DNA from: Thiotrichaceae bacterium UBA4486
GTDB taxonomy: Bacteria; Pseudomonadota; Gammaproteobacteria; Eutrophobiales; Eutrophobiaceae
Assembly: GCA_002389045.1 (NCBI GenBank)
Contig: DGNS01000006.1
Span: 1-64,000, forward strand
Direction of reading: 5' to 3'
DNA: 64,000 bases
Positions 53,497 to 61,366 of the stretch are shown in pieces. The translations under genes were made by a program, and so were the position numbers. The notes beneath the pieces were generated by a model. The model was not told where the DNA came from. It worked only from the letters and a program-made list of their open reading frames with translations, and searched no databases. How positions within the stretch are numbered: the first letter of the stretch is position 1; each line of letters opens with the position of its first letter.

Positions 53497-56400
53497 ATGC
53501 TGGAGAAAATCATACAATTCGCGCTGACCCAGCGCTTGCTGATCCTGCTGGCCACCGCGCTGCTGACCGTGGCCGGCTGGAAATCCTTCCAGACACTGCC
53601 CATTGATGCGTTTCCGGATGTTTCCACCACCCAGGTGAAGATCATCATCAAGGCGCCGGGCATGACGCCGGAAGAAGTGGAAACCCGCATCACTGCACTG
53701 GTAGAAGTGGAAATGCTGGGCATTCCGAAACAGAACATGCTGCGTTCCATTTCCAAGTACGCGCTCGCCGACATTACCGTGGACTTCGAGGACGGTACCG
53801 ATATCTACTGGGCCAGACAGCAGGTCGCCGAGCGACTCAACGCCATACGCGGCGATCTGCCCACGGATATCGAGGGGGGTATTGCGCCCATGACCACGCC
53901 GCTGGGCGAGATGTTCATGTTCACTATCGAAAGTGATCAGCACTCCATCATGGAAAAACGCACTCTGCTCGACTGGGTCATACGGCCGGCGCTGAGAACG
54001 GTTGCCGGAGTGGCCGATGTCAATGCCCTGGGCGGGCTGGTGCGAACATTCGAGGTCCAGCCCGACATGGAGCGAATGAATGCCCAGGGCGTCACCCTGA
54101 CCATGCTGCGGGATGCGGTCATGGTCAATAATCGCAACGACGGCGCCGGCCAGCTCCTTGACGGCGAGGAGACCCTGCTGGTTCGCAGCGAAGGCAGCAT
54201 CCGGACACTGGATGATTTGCGCCGCATCGTCGTCAAACCGCATCCGGTGGAACCGGTCACGATCGATCAGGTGGCCACCCTGCACACCGGTTCGCTGACC
54301 CGCTATGGCGGCGTCACCCGCAATGGCGAAGGTGAAGCCGTGGAAGGTCTGGTGCTGGGACTGCGCGGCACCAATGCCCGCGAACTCGTCAGGGGTGTGA
54401 GTCTCAGGCTGGAGGAACTGCAAAGCGCGCTGCCGGAAGGCGTAACGACACGGGTATTCTACGATCGTGGTGACCTGGTAAACCGGGCGGTCAATACAGT
54501 AGCCACGGCACTTATGGAAGCGATTGTACTGGTACTCATACTCCTGCTGCTGTTTCTCGGCAATCTGCGCGCGGCACTGACAGTGGCGTTGATCCTGCCG
54601 CTCGCGGCCCTGAGTACCGTGATCCTGATGCAGCAATTCCATCTCTCGGCCAATCTCATGAGCCTGGGCGGGCTGGCCATTGCCATCGGTATGCTGGTGG
54701 ATGCCGCCGTGGTGGTGGTGGAAAATATCGTCACCGGCCTGGCCGACGACAAACGCGCCCGGCTGTTACCGCGACTGCACCTGATATACCGTGCCGTTGC
54801 TGAAGTATCCCTCCCGGTCACCACCGGTATCATCATCATCATGGTGGTGTTCCTGCCGTTGCTGACGCTGCAGGGTCTGGAAGGCAAACTGTTTTCGCCG
54901 GTAGCCATTACCATTGTTTTTGCGCTGGGCGCTTCGCTGCTGCTGTCACTGACCGTGATTCCCGTACTGGCCTCGGGCCTGCTCGGTAAAATCAGCCACA
55001 AGGATCCGTGGCTGGTACGTCTGCTGGACCGGCTTTATACCCCGGTGTTGAAATTCTGCCTGCGTTTCAGCTGGGTGCCGATATTGCTGGCGTTTGCCGG
55101 ACTCGTCTTTATGGTGCTGGTGTTCATGCAACTGGGCAAAAGCTTCATGCCGACCATGGACGAAGGCAATATCATTATCCAGACCGAGAAACTGCCTTCC
55201 ATCAGTCTTGATGAATCCATGCGTATCGATACACTGGTGGAGCAGGCCATTCTGGATCAGGTGCCGGAAGTGACCGGCATCGTGGCCCGTACCGGGTCGG
55301 ATGAGATCGGTCTGGATCCGATGGGACTGAACCAGACCGATATGTTCCTAGAATTACAACCGCGTGAGCAATGGCGGTTTCAGACCAAGAATGAATTGAT
55401 CGACGCATTACGATCCGTATTGAATGATTTTCCCGGACTGGTGTTCGGGTTCACCCAGCCCATCGAGATGCGTGTATCGGAAATGCTGACCGGGGTGCGC
55501 GGAGATGTCGCCATAAAAATATTCGGTGACGATATCAATATATTGAACGACAAGGCCAGGGAAGTTGCCGCCGTAGTTGAACAGATAGACGGCGCCGAGG
55601 ACGTGTTCGCCGCGCAAAACGAAGGCGTACAGTACCTGCGTGTAGTCATCGACCGGCTTGCAGCGGGACGGCTGGGCCTTTCAGTGGACGAAGTGGCCGC
55701 AATCCTGCGTGCCCTGGTCGAAGGTCGGAAGATGAGCATCGTCTATGAGGGTTCAAAACGCATCCCGCTGGTTATCCGGGGCGACGGCGATCTGCGCCGG
55801 TCGGCCGATGAATTTTCAAACCTGCGTATTACCCTGGATGACGGCCGCAGTATCCCGCTTGGCGGCATTGCCAGGCTTGAACGGATCGAGGGCCCGGTCA
55901 TGATCACGCGCGAAACCGGCAGCCGGTCGGCCGTGGTGATTGCCAATGTCAGCGACCGTGACCTGGTGGGCTTTGTCGACGAGGCCAGGGAAAAAGTCAC
56001 CGCACAGGTGGACTTCCCCACCGGTTACTATCTGAAATGGGGCGGTCAGTTCGAGAACCAGCAGCGCGCCGCCGCACGCTTTGCGATTGTCATTCCGGCG
56101 GCCATCGGTCTTATCTTTCTGCTGCTGTTCAGTACCTTTCGATCCATCAGCCAGTCGCTGTTGATTCTGACCAACATCCCCTTTGCCATGATCGGCGGAG
56201 TGATCGCCCTGTGGCTCACCGGCGAATACCTGTCGGTACCGGCCTCGGTGGGTTTCATCGCCCTGCTCGGCATCGCGGTGCTGAACGGCGTGGTACTGGT
56301 CAGCTTTTACAACCAGTTACGCGAACTGGGCATGCACATCAATGACGTGGTCATCGAGGGTGCGAGAAGACGACTGCGACCGGTTATGATGACCGCCACC

Positions 56401-56571
56401 ATTGCCGCGTTTTCCCTGATCCCGTTGCTGTTCGCCAGCGGACCGGGTTCCGAAATCCAGCGACCGCTGGCCATTGTGGTCATCGGCGGACTGGTCACAT
56501 CCACGGCGCTGACCCTGGTAATACTCCCGGTTGTCTATCGCTGGATCAGTAAAGGAGAATCAATAACATGA
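53497..56571 (+). CDS. Heavy-metal efflux RND pump (CzcA/CusA family)
   Basis: The protein has 1024 residues with 12 predicted membrane helices and two large periplasmic loops. The helix-4 region reads AIGMLVDAAVVVVEN rather than the DFG-x3-D signature of divalent-cation pumps. This places it nearer the monovalent (Cu/Ag) branches, a tentative call. It uses the proton gradient to pump metal ions from periplasm or cytosol out through the TolC-like channel. It overlaps the following DUF3240 gene by 4 bp. Confidence 0.92.
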   Translation: MLEKIIQFALTQRLLILLATALLTVAGWKSFQTLPIDAFPDVSTTQVKIIIKAPGMTPEEVETRITALVEVEMLGIPKQNMLRSISKYALADITVDFEDGTDIYWARQQVAERLNAIRGDLPTDIEGGIAPMTTPLGEMFMFTIESDQHSIMEKRTLLDWVIRPALRTVAGVADVNALGGLVRTFEVQPDMERMNAQGVTLTMLRDAVMVNNRNDGAGQLLDGEETLLVRSEGSIRTLDDLRRIVVKPHPVEPVTIDQVATLHTGSLTRYGGVTRNGEGEAVEGLVLGLRGTNARELVRGVSLRLEELQSALPEGVTTRVFYDRGDLVNRAVNTVATALMEAIVLVLILLLLFLGNLRAALTVALILPLAALSTVILMQQFHLSANLMSLGGLAIAIGMLVDAAVVVVENIVTGLADDKRARLLPRLHLIYRAVAEVSLPVTTGIIIIMVVFLPLLTLQGLEGKLFSPVAITIVFALGASLLLSLTVIPVLASGLLGKISHKDPWLVRLLDRLYTPVLKFCLRFSWVPILLAFAGLVFMVLVFMQLGKSFMPTMDEGNIIIQTEKLPSISLDESMRIDTLVEQAILDQVPEVTGIVARTGSDEIGLDPMGLNQTDMFLELQPREQWRFQTKNELIDALRSVLNDFPGLVFGFTQPIEMRVSEMLTGVRGDVAIKIFGDDINILNDKAREVAAVVEQIDGAEDVFAAQNEGVQYLRVVIDRLAAGRLGLSVDEVAAILRALVEGRKMSIVYEGSKRIPLVIRGDGDLRRSADEFSNLRITLDDGRSIPLGGIARLERIEGPVMITRETGSRSAVVIANVSDRDLVGFVDEAREKVTAQVDFPTGYYLKWGGQFENQQRAAARFAIVIPAAIGLIFLLLFSTFRSISQSLLILTNIPFAMIGGVIALWLTGEYLSVPASVGFIALLGIAVLNGVVLVSFYNQLRELGMHINDVVIEGARRRLRPVMMTATIAAFSLIPLLFASGPGSEIQRPLAIVVIGGLVTSTALTLVILPVVYRWISKGESIT

Positions 56572-56903
56572 CACAATCACTCCTGACCATCGTGGCGTCA
56601 CCGGCGCTGGAAGAAACCCTGGCAGACTGGATGCTGGCGCGCGATGACATACCGGGATTCACCAGCATCCGGGTGGACGGCCACAATACGGATACCCTGC
56701 AGATGTCATTGACCGAACAGGTGCGGGGCCGTCGGCATCAGGTCATGTACCAGGCTCACCTCGATACGGCACACGTCGAGGCGATCCTGGATGACTTACA
56801 CAGTGACTTCAGCGGAGCACGTATTCACTACTGGCTGACACCGATCATCCGCAGCGGGAATCTGACCAGTGCTCCACCGGCCGGGGAATTACCGGATAGT
56901 TAA
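56568..56903 (+). CDS. DUF3240 protein, PII-like partner of the metal efflux pump
   Basis: The protein has 111 residues with a ferredoxin-like pattern (LLTIVASPALEETLADWML; HVEAILDDLHSDFSGARIHYW). DUF3240 proteins occur at the ends of metal RND operons and are thought to be PII-like regulators. The ATGA overlap with the pump gene shows it belongs to the operon. Confidence 0.82.
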   Translation: MTQSLLTIVASPALEETLADWMLARDDIPGFTSIRVDGHNTDTLQMSLTEQVRGRRHQVMYQAHLDTAHVEAILDDLHSDFSGARIHYWLTPIIRSGNLTSAPPAGELPDS

Positions 56904-56985
56904 CCATAACTCCGGTATTCAGCTCTATCGCCATGCAGCAAAGATGGCCTGACCCGGTTCATTGGTGTATATAATAAGAAAATTT

Positions 56986-57125
56986 CTGATTAAGTTGTCA
57001 TTTCGGGCCTTGTCCCGAAGCGTAGAAAGGGAACCGGGGGAAATCTCTTGATTAATAATGTTTATATTATCAATAAAATGCGAGACTTCTCGTTTCACTC
57101 GAAGTGACGGAGAGCACTTAATCAG
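56986..57125. repeat. 140-bp MITE-like element with 10-bp perfect terminal inverted repeats
   Basis: CTGATTAAGT at 56986-56995 and ACTTAATCAG at 57116-57125 are exact inverted repeats. Just inside, GTCATTTCG (left) mirrors CGAAGTGAC (right), and a TTCGGG/CCCGAA hairpin follows at about 57002-57018. It has no coding capacity. It sits between the RND operon and the next gene. Structure and size fit a miniature inverted-repeat element or REP-like sequence. Confidence 0.7.
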
Positions 57126-57184
57126 GGGTTCATGGGTATTAAATAACAAGCACAACACGGACTCTCACCCGGTACTGTATCGAA

Positions 57185-57895
57185 ATGATAAATCTTCAAA
57201 AAGACATCATTGATCAATGCCAGATCATCGTGAGGCTGATCGATGTGGTTTATGAAAGCTCTGATGACATTACTGTCATGGCGTCAAGGTCGGACAAGAT
57301 TAAAAACCTGAATAAATCCATCGGTAACCTGATGGTCAAGTTTGAAGAGCTGGGCGCAGCCATTAACCGGGAAGAGGACCTGAACAAACTTTTTTCCGCC
57401 ATTCGCCTGTTTGAAAATGACATCCCGAAAATCCAGGCCATTATAGACAGCGGCAAGTACGAGTTACCGGAAAAACTGGGCAAAACCACGTTGGACAACG
57501 TCAACAAGAACCTCGTCCTGCTGCAAAGCCGGCTGAACAGGTGCATCCTTGAGATCCGCTTCAACCTGAAGCTACTGAATGACGTTATCCGGGAAAAGGT
57601 ACCCTCCTTCTCCGGCCTGATGGGCAAACTGCATGGCGAGGAAACCATCAGCGAGAATCAGAAATCGGAAATGAGCGATGAAGCCATGGCCATCATGCAG
57701 CAAATCAATCAAAGCTGTCGAAACGTGGCCACCAACCTGGACAACGTCAATACGCTGACCATCGGCGCAATCGGGTATATTTCGCGGTATTTCGAATTGC
57801 TGGCGAGGGAAAAAGAGGACAGTGAACTGACCGGCCTGTTTGATGTTATCAAGATGAAACAGGAGAAAGTAAAAGAAGTGCTGGTTTCAGAATAA
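57185..57895 (+). CDS. Helical cytoplasmic protein of unknown function
   Basis: The protein has 236 residues and is almost all helical, with charged heptad-like stretches (SDKIKNLNKSIGNLMVKFEELG; NVNKNLVLLQSRLNRCILEI). No signal peptide, membrane segment or recognised motif. The lysine and asparagine content is high compared with its neighbours. It is transcribed alone. The 182 bp after it hold no gene. Confidence 0.65.
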   Translation: MINLQKDIIDQCQIIVRLIDVVYESSDDITVMASRSDKIKNLNKSIGNLMVKFEELGAAINREEDLNKLFSAIRLFENDIPKIQAIIDSGKYELPEKLGKTTLDNVNKNLVLLQSRLNRCILEIRFNLKLLNDVIREKVPSFSGLMGKLHGEETISENQKSEMSDEAMAIMQQINQSCRNVATNLDNVNTLTIGAIGYISRYFELLAREKEDSELTGLFDVIKMKQEKVKEVLVSE

Positions 57896-58077
57896 AAACC
57901 ATAACCGGCATCAATACAACCTGACTGGATTAATGAGTTTCTCAAGGCCGGCCATGGCCTCATCGTGTTTCCGGGCATAATCGAAGTGGAACTCATACCC
58001 GACGCCGCTTCTTTATCGAGTTCAAGGTTCCCGACACCCCGCCCTGGAAAACCGTGGTCTGCCCCTTATTATTCTGT

Positions 58078-59313
58078 TTACAAAATAACAATGGTCGCCA
58101 GGGTCAGTAATAAACCCATACTGATGACATCCGTCGCCGTCGTCAGGAAGATAGTAGAGGCCGTTACCGGGTCGGCACCCATTCGCCGCAATGTTAACGG
58201 GATGAGTACGCCGGTGACGCCACTGGCGATGCAGGCACCGAGCATCGCAAATAAAACCACGAATGCCAGCTTGACAGGGGCCTCACTGCCAACACTGTAA
58301 GCATAGGCCAACATTCCCAAAGCAGCGGTAATACCTACCAGGGCACCATTACACAAGCCAAGGATCGCCTCCTTGATAACGACTTTTCTTTCCATACCGG
58401 GTTTGAGTTCATTTAATGTAAGACCACGCAAGGTCACCGCCAGGGCCTGACAACCGGTATTCCCTGATTGCCCGGCCAGCACGGGCAGGAATGCCGCCAG
58501 TACCACCACCTGGGCGATGGTCTCGTCAAACAAACCGACCACGGCGCCGGCAACGAAGGCCGTTAACAGGTTGAGTTGTAACCAGGGATGGCGCATAACC
58601 AAGCATTTCAACCACGGCGTGGCAACGTGTTCCTCCTTTTCAACACCCACCATCTGTCCACTGTGTGCCGTTAATTCATAGGCGCGCCGTTCAAACAAGG
58701 CATATCCGCGGATAAAGCCGACCAGCTTGCGGTCTTCATCGCAAACGGGGTAAACAGGATAGTGACGTAACAACACCGCCTGCATCGCATCTTCAATGGT
58801 AGTGCCGGCACGGAAATAAAACGGTTGCTCGACCATGATGTCTTCAATCCGGTCGTAGGAACGGGCAAACAGGAGATCGCGCATCACGATAACACCCATC
58901 AGCTTCATCTCCTTATCGACGGCATAGGCATAGACGATCTGCCTGCCCACCGAGGACTCACGCAATGCGTCCACGACGTCCTTGACCAGCATGTCGGTAC
59001 GGAAGGCCTCGATAGGCGGCTCCATCAGCCGCCCGATACTGTCTTCCGGATAACTCTGGTTCACCGACCATTGTTCCCCGACCCGGTCCTCGATTACCGG
59101 GGTCAGCAATTCAGAGTATTTGGGGTCCATATGGGCCAGGATGCGCATGGCCAGGGTGGGCTCCAGTTGTTCCAGCACATCGGCTACCAGCTCACTGGAT
59201 TCCCGTTCCAGCAACTGTACGGCATCCAGGGGCGCGCGGCGGTTCACCGCATGCACCAATTGCCGCACACGCTTTTCATCGACCGGCACGGCTTTTTTGA
59301 TTTCCTCGTTCAT
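58078..59313 (-). CDS. mgtE: Magnesium transporter MgtE
   Basis: The protein has 411 residues from the ATG at 59313, 7 bp after AGGGA; an ATG at 59319 overlaps that site. The N-domain (about 1-120, with Glu-rich helices) and two CBS domains (about 125-245) precede five membrane helices, with the Mg2+ pore stretch GQSGNTGCQALAVTLRGL. It is a Mg2+-gated channel that imports Mg2+. The C-terminus is hydrophobic, as in the family. The 193 bp upstream show no riboswitch-like structure I can identify. Confidence 0.95.
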   Translation of the reverse strand: MNEEIKKAVPVDEKRVRQLVHAVNRRAPLDAVQLLERESSELVADVLEQLEPTLAMRILAHMDPKYSELLTPVIEDRVGEQWSVNQSYPEDSIGRLMEPPIEAFRTDMLVKDVVDALRESSVGRQIVYAYAVDKEMKLMGVIVMRDLLFARSYDRIEDIMVEQPFYFRAGTTIEDAMQAVLLRHYPVYPVCDEDRKLVGFIRGYALFERRAYELTAHSGQMVGVEKEEHVATPWLKCLVMRHPWLQLNLLTAFVAGAVVGLFDETIAQVVVLAAFLPVLAGQSGNTGCQALAVTLRGLTLNELKPGMERKVVIKEAILGLCNGALVGITAALGMLAYAYSVGSEAPVKLAFVVLFAMLGACIASGVTGVLIPLTLRRMGADPVTASTIFLTTATDVISMGLLLTLATIVIL

Positions 59314-59506
59314 TGTCATTCCCTTTCCGGGTCATTACGGAGAACGATTAATTTACACGAAAGATGGAAGTTAGCGATGGATATTTTCAGGCTTGCTTCC
59401 CCGTATAAAACGGGGAACTTAACAATTATTCCGGCCATACCTGCCCTGCATGTAAACACTACATCAGTGCAGCCTTTCACCTCATACTGAACCTTTTATA
59501 TCAGGC

Positions 59507-59534
59507 TTGACATAGTACCAATATATAGTACTAT
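59507..59534 (+). promoter_or_regulatory. hicAB promoter overlapped by an inverted-repeat operator
   Basis: TTGACA (59507-59512) and TACTAT (59529-59534) are 16 bp apart, a good housekeeping promoter. ATAGTAC (59512-59518) and GTACTAT (59528-59534) form a perfect 7-bp inverted repeat with a 9-bp spacer, overlapping both boxes. This fits autorepression by the ribbon-helix-helix HicB. Transcription would start near 59541. Confidence 0.7.
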
Positions 59535-59795
59535 TTTCAGAAGCAGCGGAAGCACGAGAAGACACTGGAACAGATCTTCAAACGGCCAACACGTGGGAAT
59601 ATAACCTGGTCGGATATTGAATCGCTATTCAAAGCGCTTGGAGCGGACATTTCGGAGCGCGAAGGTTCCAGGGTCGCCATTGTGCTCTTCGGAGAAGTCC
59701 GGATATTTCACAGGCCACACCCTTCTCCAGATACAGATAAAGGTGCTGTAAACAGTATTCGAAAGTGGCTGGAGTGTTACGAGGTAACCCCATGA
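59529..59795 (+). pseudogene. hicA: HicA-like toxin frame without a usable start codon
   Basis: The frame after the in-frame TAG at 59526 encodes a HicA-type toxin with family motifs in place (KHEKTLEQIFKRPTRGNITW; SEREGSRVAIVLFGE; IFHRPHP). From the TAG to this conserved start there is no ATG, GTG or TTG. The first candidate is CTG at 59565, inside the conserved region. The predicted transcript start (about 59541) leaves no leader. So the start seems lost, and the toxin is silent or poorly made. The remaining 84 codons are otherwise intact. The stop overlaps the hicB ATG. Confidence 0.65.
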
Positions 59796-60124
59796 ACATC
59801 ATGACCCTTAATGGCTACAAGGCAAAGATTGAATATGACCCGGAGCTGGATCAGTTTCGCGGGGAAATTCTCGGCTTGAACGGCAGCGCAGATTTTTACG
59901 GCAAAAGCCCGGCCGAACTGCGCAGGGAATTCAGGAAATCTTTAAAAATCTTCCTTGAAGTCTGTGAAGAGAAAGGCATCAGCCCGAAAAAAGGATACTC
60001 CGGCAAATTTAACCTCAGAATACCCGCCAGTTTACACAGTGCCATTGCCACGCGCGCCAGTGCCGAAGACAAGAGTATTAATCAACTGGTGTCAGAAATA
60101 CTGGAGCAATCAGTACGACAATGA
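59792..60124 (+). CDS. hicB: HicB-family antitoxin
   Basis: The protein has 110 residues from the ATG at 59792, which overlaps the hicA stop as ATGA; a GTG at 59765 would extend it into hicA. The first 60 residues are the partial RNase-H-like HicB domain (LNGYKAKIEYDPELDQFRGEI; SPAELRREFRKSLKIFLEVCEEKG). The last 45 form a ribbon-helix-helix (KFNLRIPASLHSAIATRASA; SINQLVSEILEQS). It neutralises HicA and represses the operon. Confidence 0.9.
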   Translation: MNIMTLNGYKAKIEYDPELDQFRGEILGLNGSADFYGKSPAELRREFRKSLKIFLEVCEEKGISPKKGYSGKFNLRIPASLHSAIATRASAEDKSINQLVSEILEQSVRQ

Positions 60125-60199
60125 ACAGTCCTATGACAGGGTATTGCTACGGACCCAGAATTTATTCAAGATTCAAGGGCGTGAGTTTTTAATATTTAA

Positions 60200-60326
60200 C
60201 TGGATTCCAGCATCCTCTGAAACGATAAAAAAACAACCACCCGTGGGGCTATTAAAAACCGAGATCTCTCACATACGTTCGGAATGACATCAATAACTGG
60301 ATACCGGTTTTCACCAGTATGACGGA
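60200..60326. repeat. Hairpin element beside gltD fragment 1
   Basis: The element starts CTGGATTCCAGCA, contains GGTTCGGAATGACATC-like text shortened here, and ends CACCAGTATGACGGA. It lies 7 bp before the stop codon (minus strand) of the gltD fragment at 60334. It shares most of its length with the element at 62888-63040 beside the full gltD, and its ends with that at 60766-60860. Confidence 0.75.
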
Positions 60327-60333
60327 AATGGAG

Positions 60334-60484
60334 TTATTCCAGCAACGCCGGCAGGTCGGTCTCACCCATCAGGTATTTATCCACGCTGGCGGAGGCGGAG
60401 CGGCCTTCGGAGATGCCCAGGCGATCAGGCGCTGGCTGTGTTGCATGTCGCGGGTGACGTTGAAGCTATCAGTGAGATCTACTC
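60334..60484 (-). pseudogene. Remnant 1 of the gltD 3' end
   Basis: On the minus strand the last codons read SASVDKYLMGETDLPALLE-stop, matching the C-terminus of the full GltD at 63045. Further in, a one-base deletion shifts the frame at about 60392-60400. An internal deletion joins the GDMQHG region to the region around GNVARDKN. It cannot be expressed as part of an enzyme. Confidence 0.85.
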
Positions 60485-60657
60485 GAAAACGCTTCCCGGA
60501 CCTCGCTTTCTGTTGCAAATTCTTCCCTGTCGGCTGCTTTTATACCCGTATCCACCGCACGGCGAAAACGGATCTCTTCCATGACATCATCCCATGTTGC
60601 GTTGTCCGGCAATTTCTCGGCCAGAATGTGTAAGGTGTCTTTCAGATTTGCTGCCAT
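60469..60657 (-). CDS. Orphan addiction-module antitoxin-like protein
   Basis: The protein has 62 residues. The residues NLKDTLHILAEKLPDNATWDD and VMEEIRFRRAVDTGI match small antitoxins paired with RelE/ParE toxins. Its last residues and stop codon lie in gltD-derived sequence, so the original C-terminus has been replaced. The toxin gene expected just downstream (left) is missing: gltD remnant 1 starts there. Confidence 0.65.
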   Translation of the reverse strand: MAANLKDTLHILAEKLPDNATWDDVMEEIRFRRAVDTGIKAADREEFATESEVREAFSSRSH

Positions 60658-60765
60658 ATATTTGATTCCTTTTAAAACTGAGTAATGTCAATCCGTTGCT
60701 GATAGTTATAGCTAATATGGTTATTAAAATAAAACTCCTGGATTGCGGGAGGTTTTAATATCTGA

Positions 60766-60860
60766 CTGGATTCCAGCATTCGCTGGAATGACAAAAATGA
60801 ACCGCCCTACAGGCGGTTCTTTCGTATTACTGGATACTGGCATTCGCCAGTATGACGGAC
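60766..60860. repeat. Hairpin element beside gltD fragment 2
   Basis: It starts CTGGATTCCAGCATTCGCTGGAATGAC split over a perfect hairpin, and ends CATTCGCCAGTATGACGGA. It lies 3 bp before the stop of gltD remnant 2. Shorter than the other two copies, it contains the terminator at 60799-60819. Confidence 0.75.
60799..60819 (-). terminator. Terminator following gltD remnant 2
   Basis: On the minus strand GAACCGCC pairs with GGCGGTTC across a 5-base loop and runs into ATTTTTG. This has the form of an intrinsic terminator for gltD. In the element beside the full gene the corresponding hairpin is weaker (GAACCGCCC / GGGTGGTT). Confidence 0.7.
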
Positions 60861-60863
60861 TAG

Positions 60864-61108
60864 TTATTCCAGCAATGCCGGCAAGTCTGTCTCGCCCATC
60901 AGGTATTTATCCACGCTGGCGGCGGCGGAACGCCCTTCTGAGATGGCCCAGACAATGAGGCTCTGGCCGTGTTGCATGTCGCCGGCGGTGAACACGCCTT
61001 CGACATTGGTCATCCAGTTCTTGTCGCGGGCGACGTTGCCGCGGTCGGTGAGTTCCACGCCGAGTTGTTCCAACAGGTCTTCCTTTTCGGCGCCGGTGAT
61101 ACCCATCC
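60864..61108 (-). pseudogene. Remnant 2 of the gltD 3' end
   Basis: About 245 bp on the minus strand encode the last 80 residues of GltD, in frame from an internal Met (MGITGAEKEDLLEQLGVEL...) to ...LPALLE-stop. The last 65 residues are almost identical to the full copy, but the start differs (GITGAEKEDLLEQ against GFTGPEQGGMLDQ). This shows it came from another gltD allele rather than a fresh copy of the neighbour. Similarity to gltD ends near 61108. Read alone it lacks the cofactor-binding domains. Confidence 0.9.
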
Positions 61109-61254
61109 ATCGCCAGGTGGTTTATTCAATATCGATGACAACCGGGCATTGATCATCGTCTTCGATTATTACTTGTCGAAGCCTTTACTTGTCTAATTGT
61201 TTACGAGCACCTTTGAATTCCCTTCACTTATGTTCTAAAAATCGACTATTAGAC

Positions 61255-61351
61255 TTATTATATGTGAGAGTAATCGGTATAAATATCATATTATGCAATA
61301 ATAATTGACATTAAATTATTATATGTAAGAATTATTGACGTTTTACGTCAA
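61255..61351 (+). promoter_or_regulatory. Promoter and operator region of the AbiEi-like/Fic gene
   Basis: TTATTATATGT occurs at 61255-61265 and 61316-61326, and both copies continue with a similar AGA-rich tail. A TTGACA at 61305-61310 could be a -35 box. A perfect palindrome TTGACGT-TTT-ACGTCAA (61335-61351) sits 15 bp before the start codon. Inverted and direct repeats at this position are typical of AbiEi-type autorepression. Confidence 0.55.
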
Positions 61352-61366
61352 AAACCCAAGATAAAT

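Noticed and set aside
53467..54642. 391-codon open frame on the minus strand, opposite the RND pump gene
   Set aside because: It lies wholly opposite the conserved pump coding sequence, has low-complexity His/Gln-rich text and no family motif, so it is an antisense shadow.
58078..59500. Mg2+ riboswitch in front of mgtE
   Set aside because: The upstream 190 bp show no M-box-like conserved core that I can recognise by eye.
60864..61106. 80-residue gltD-tail frame as a stand-alone gene
   Set aside because: It begins inside the conserved GltD domain, has no ribosome binding site of its own and lacks the cofactor loops.
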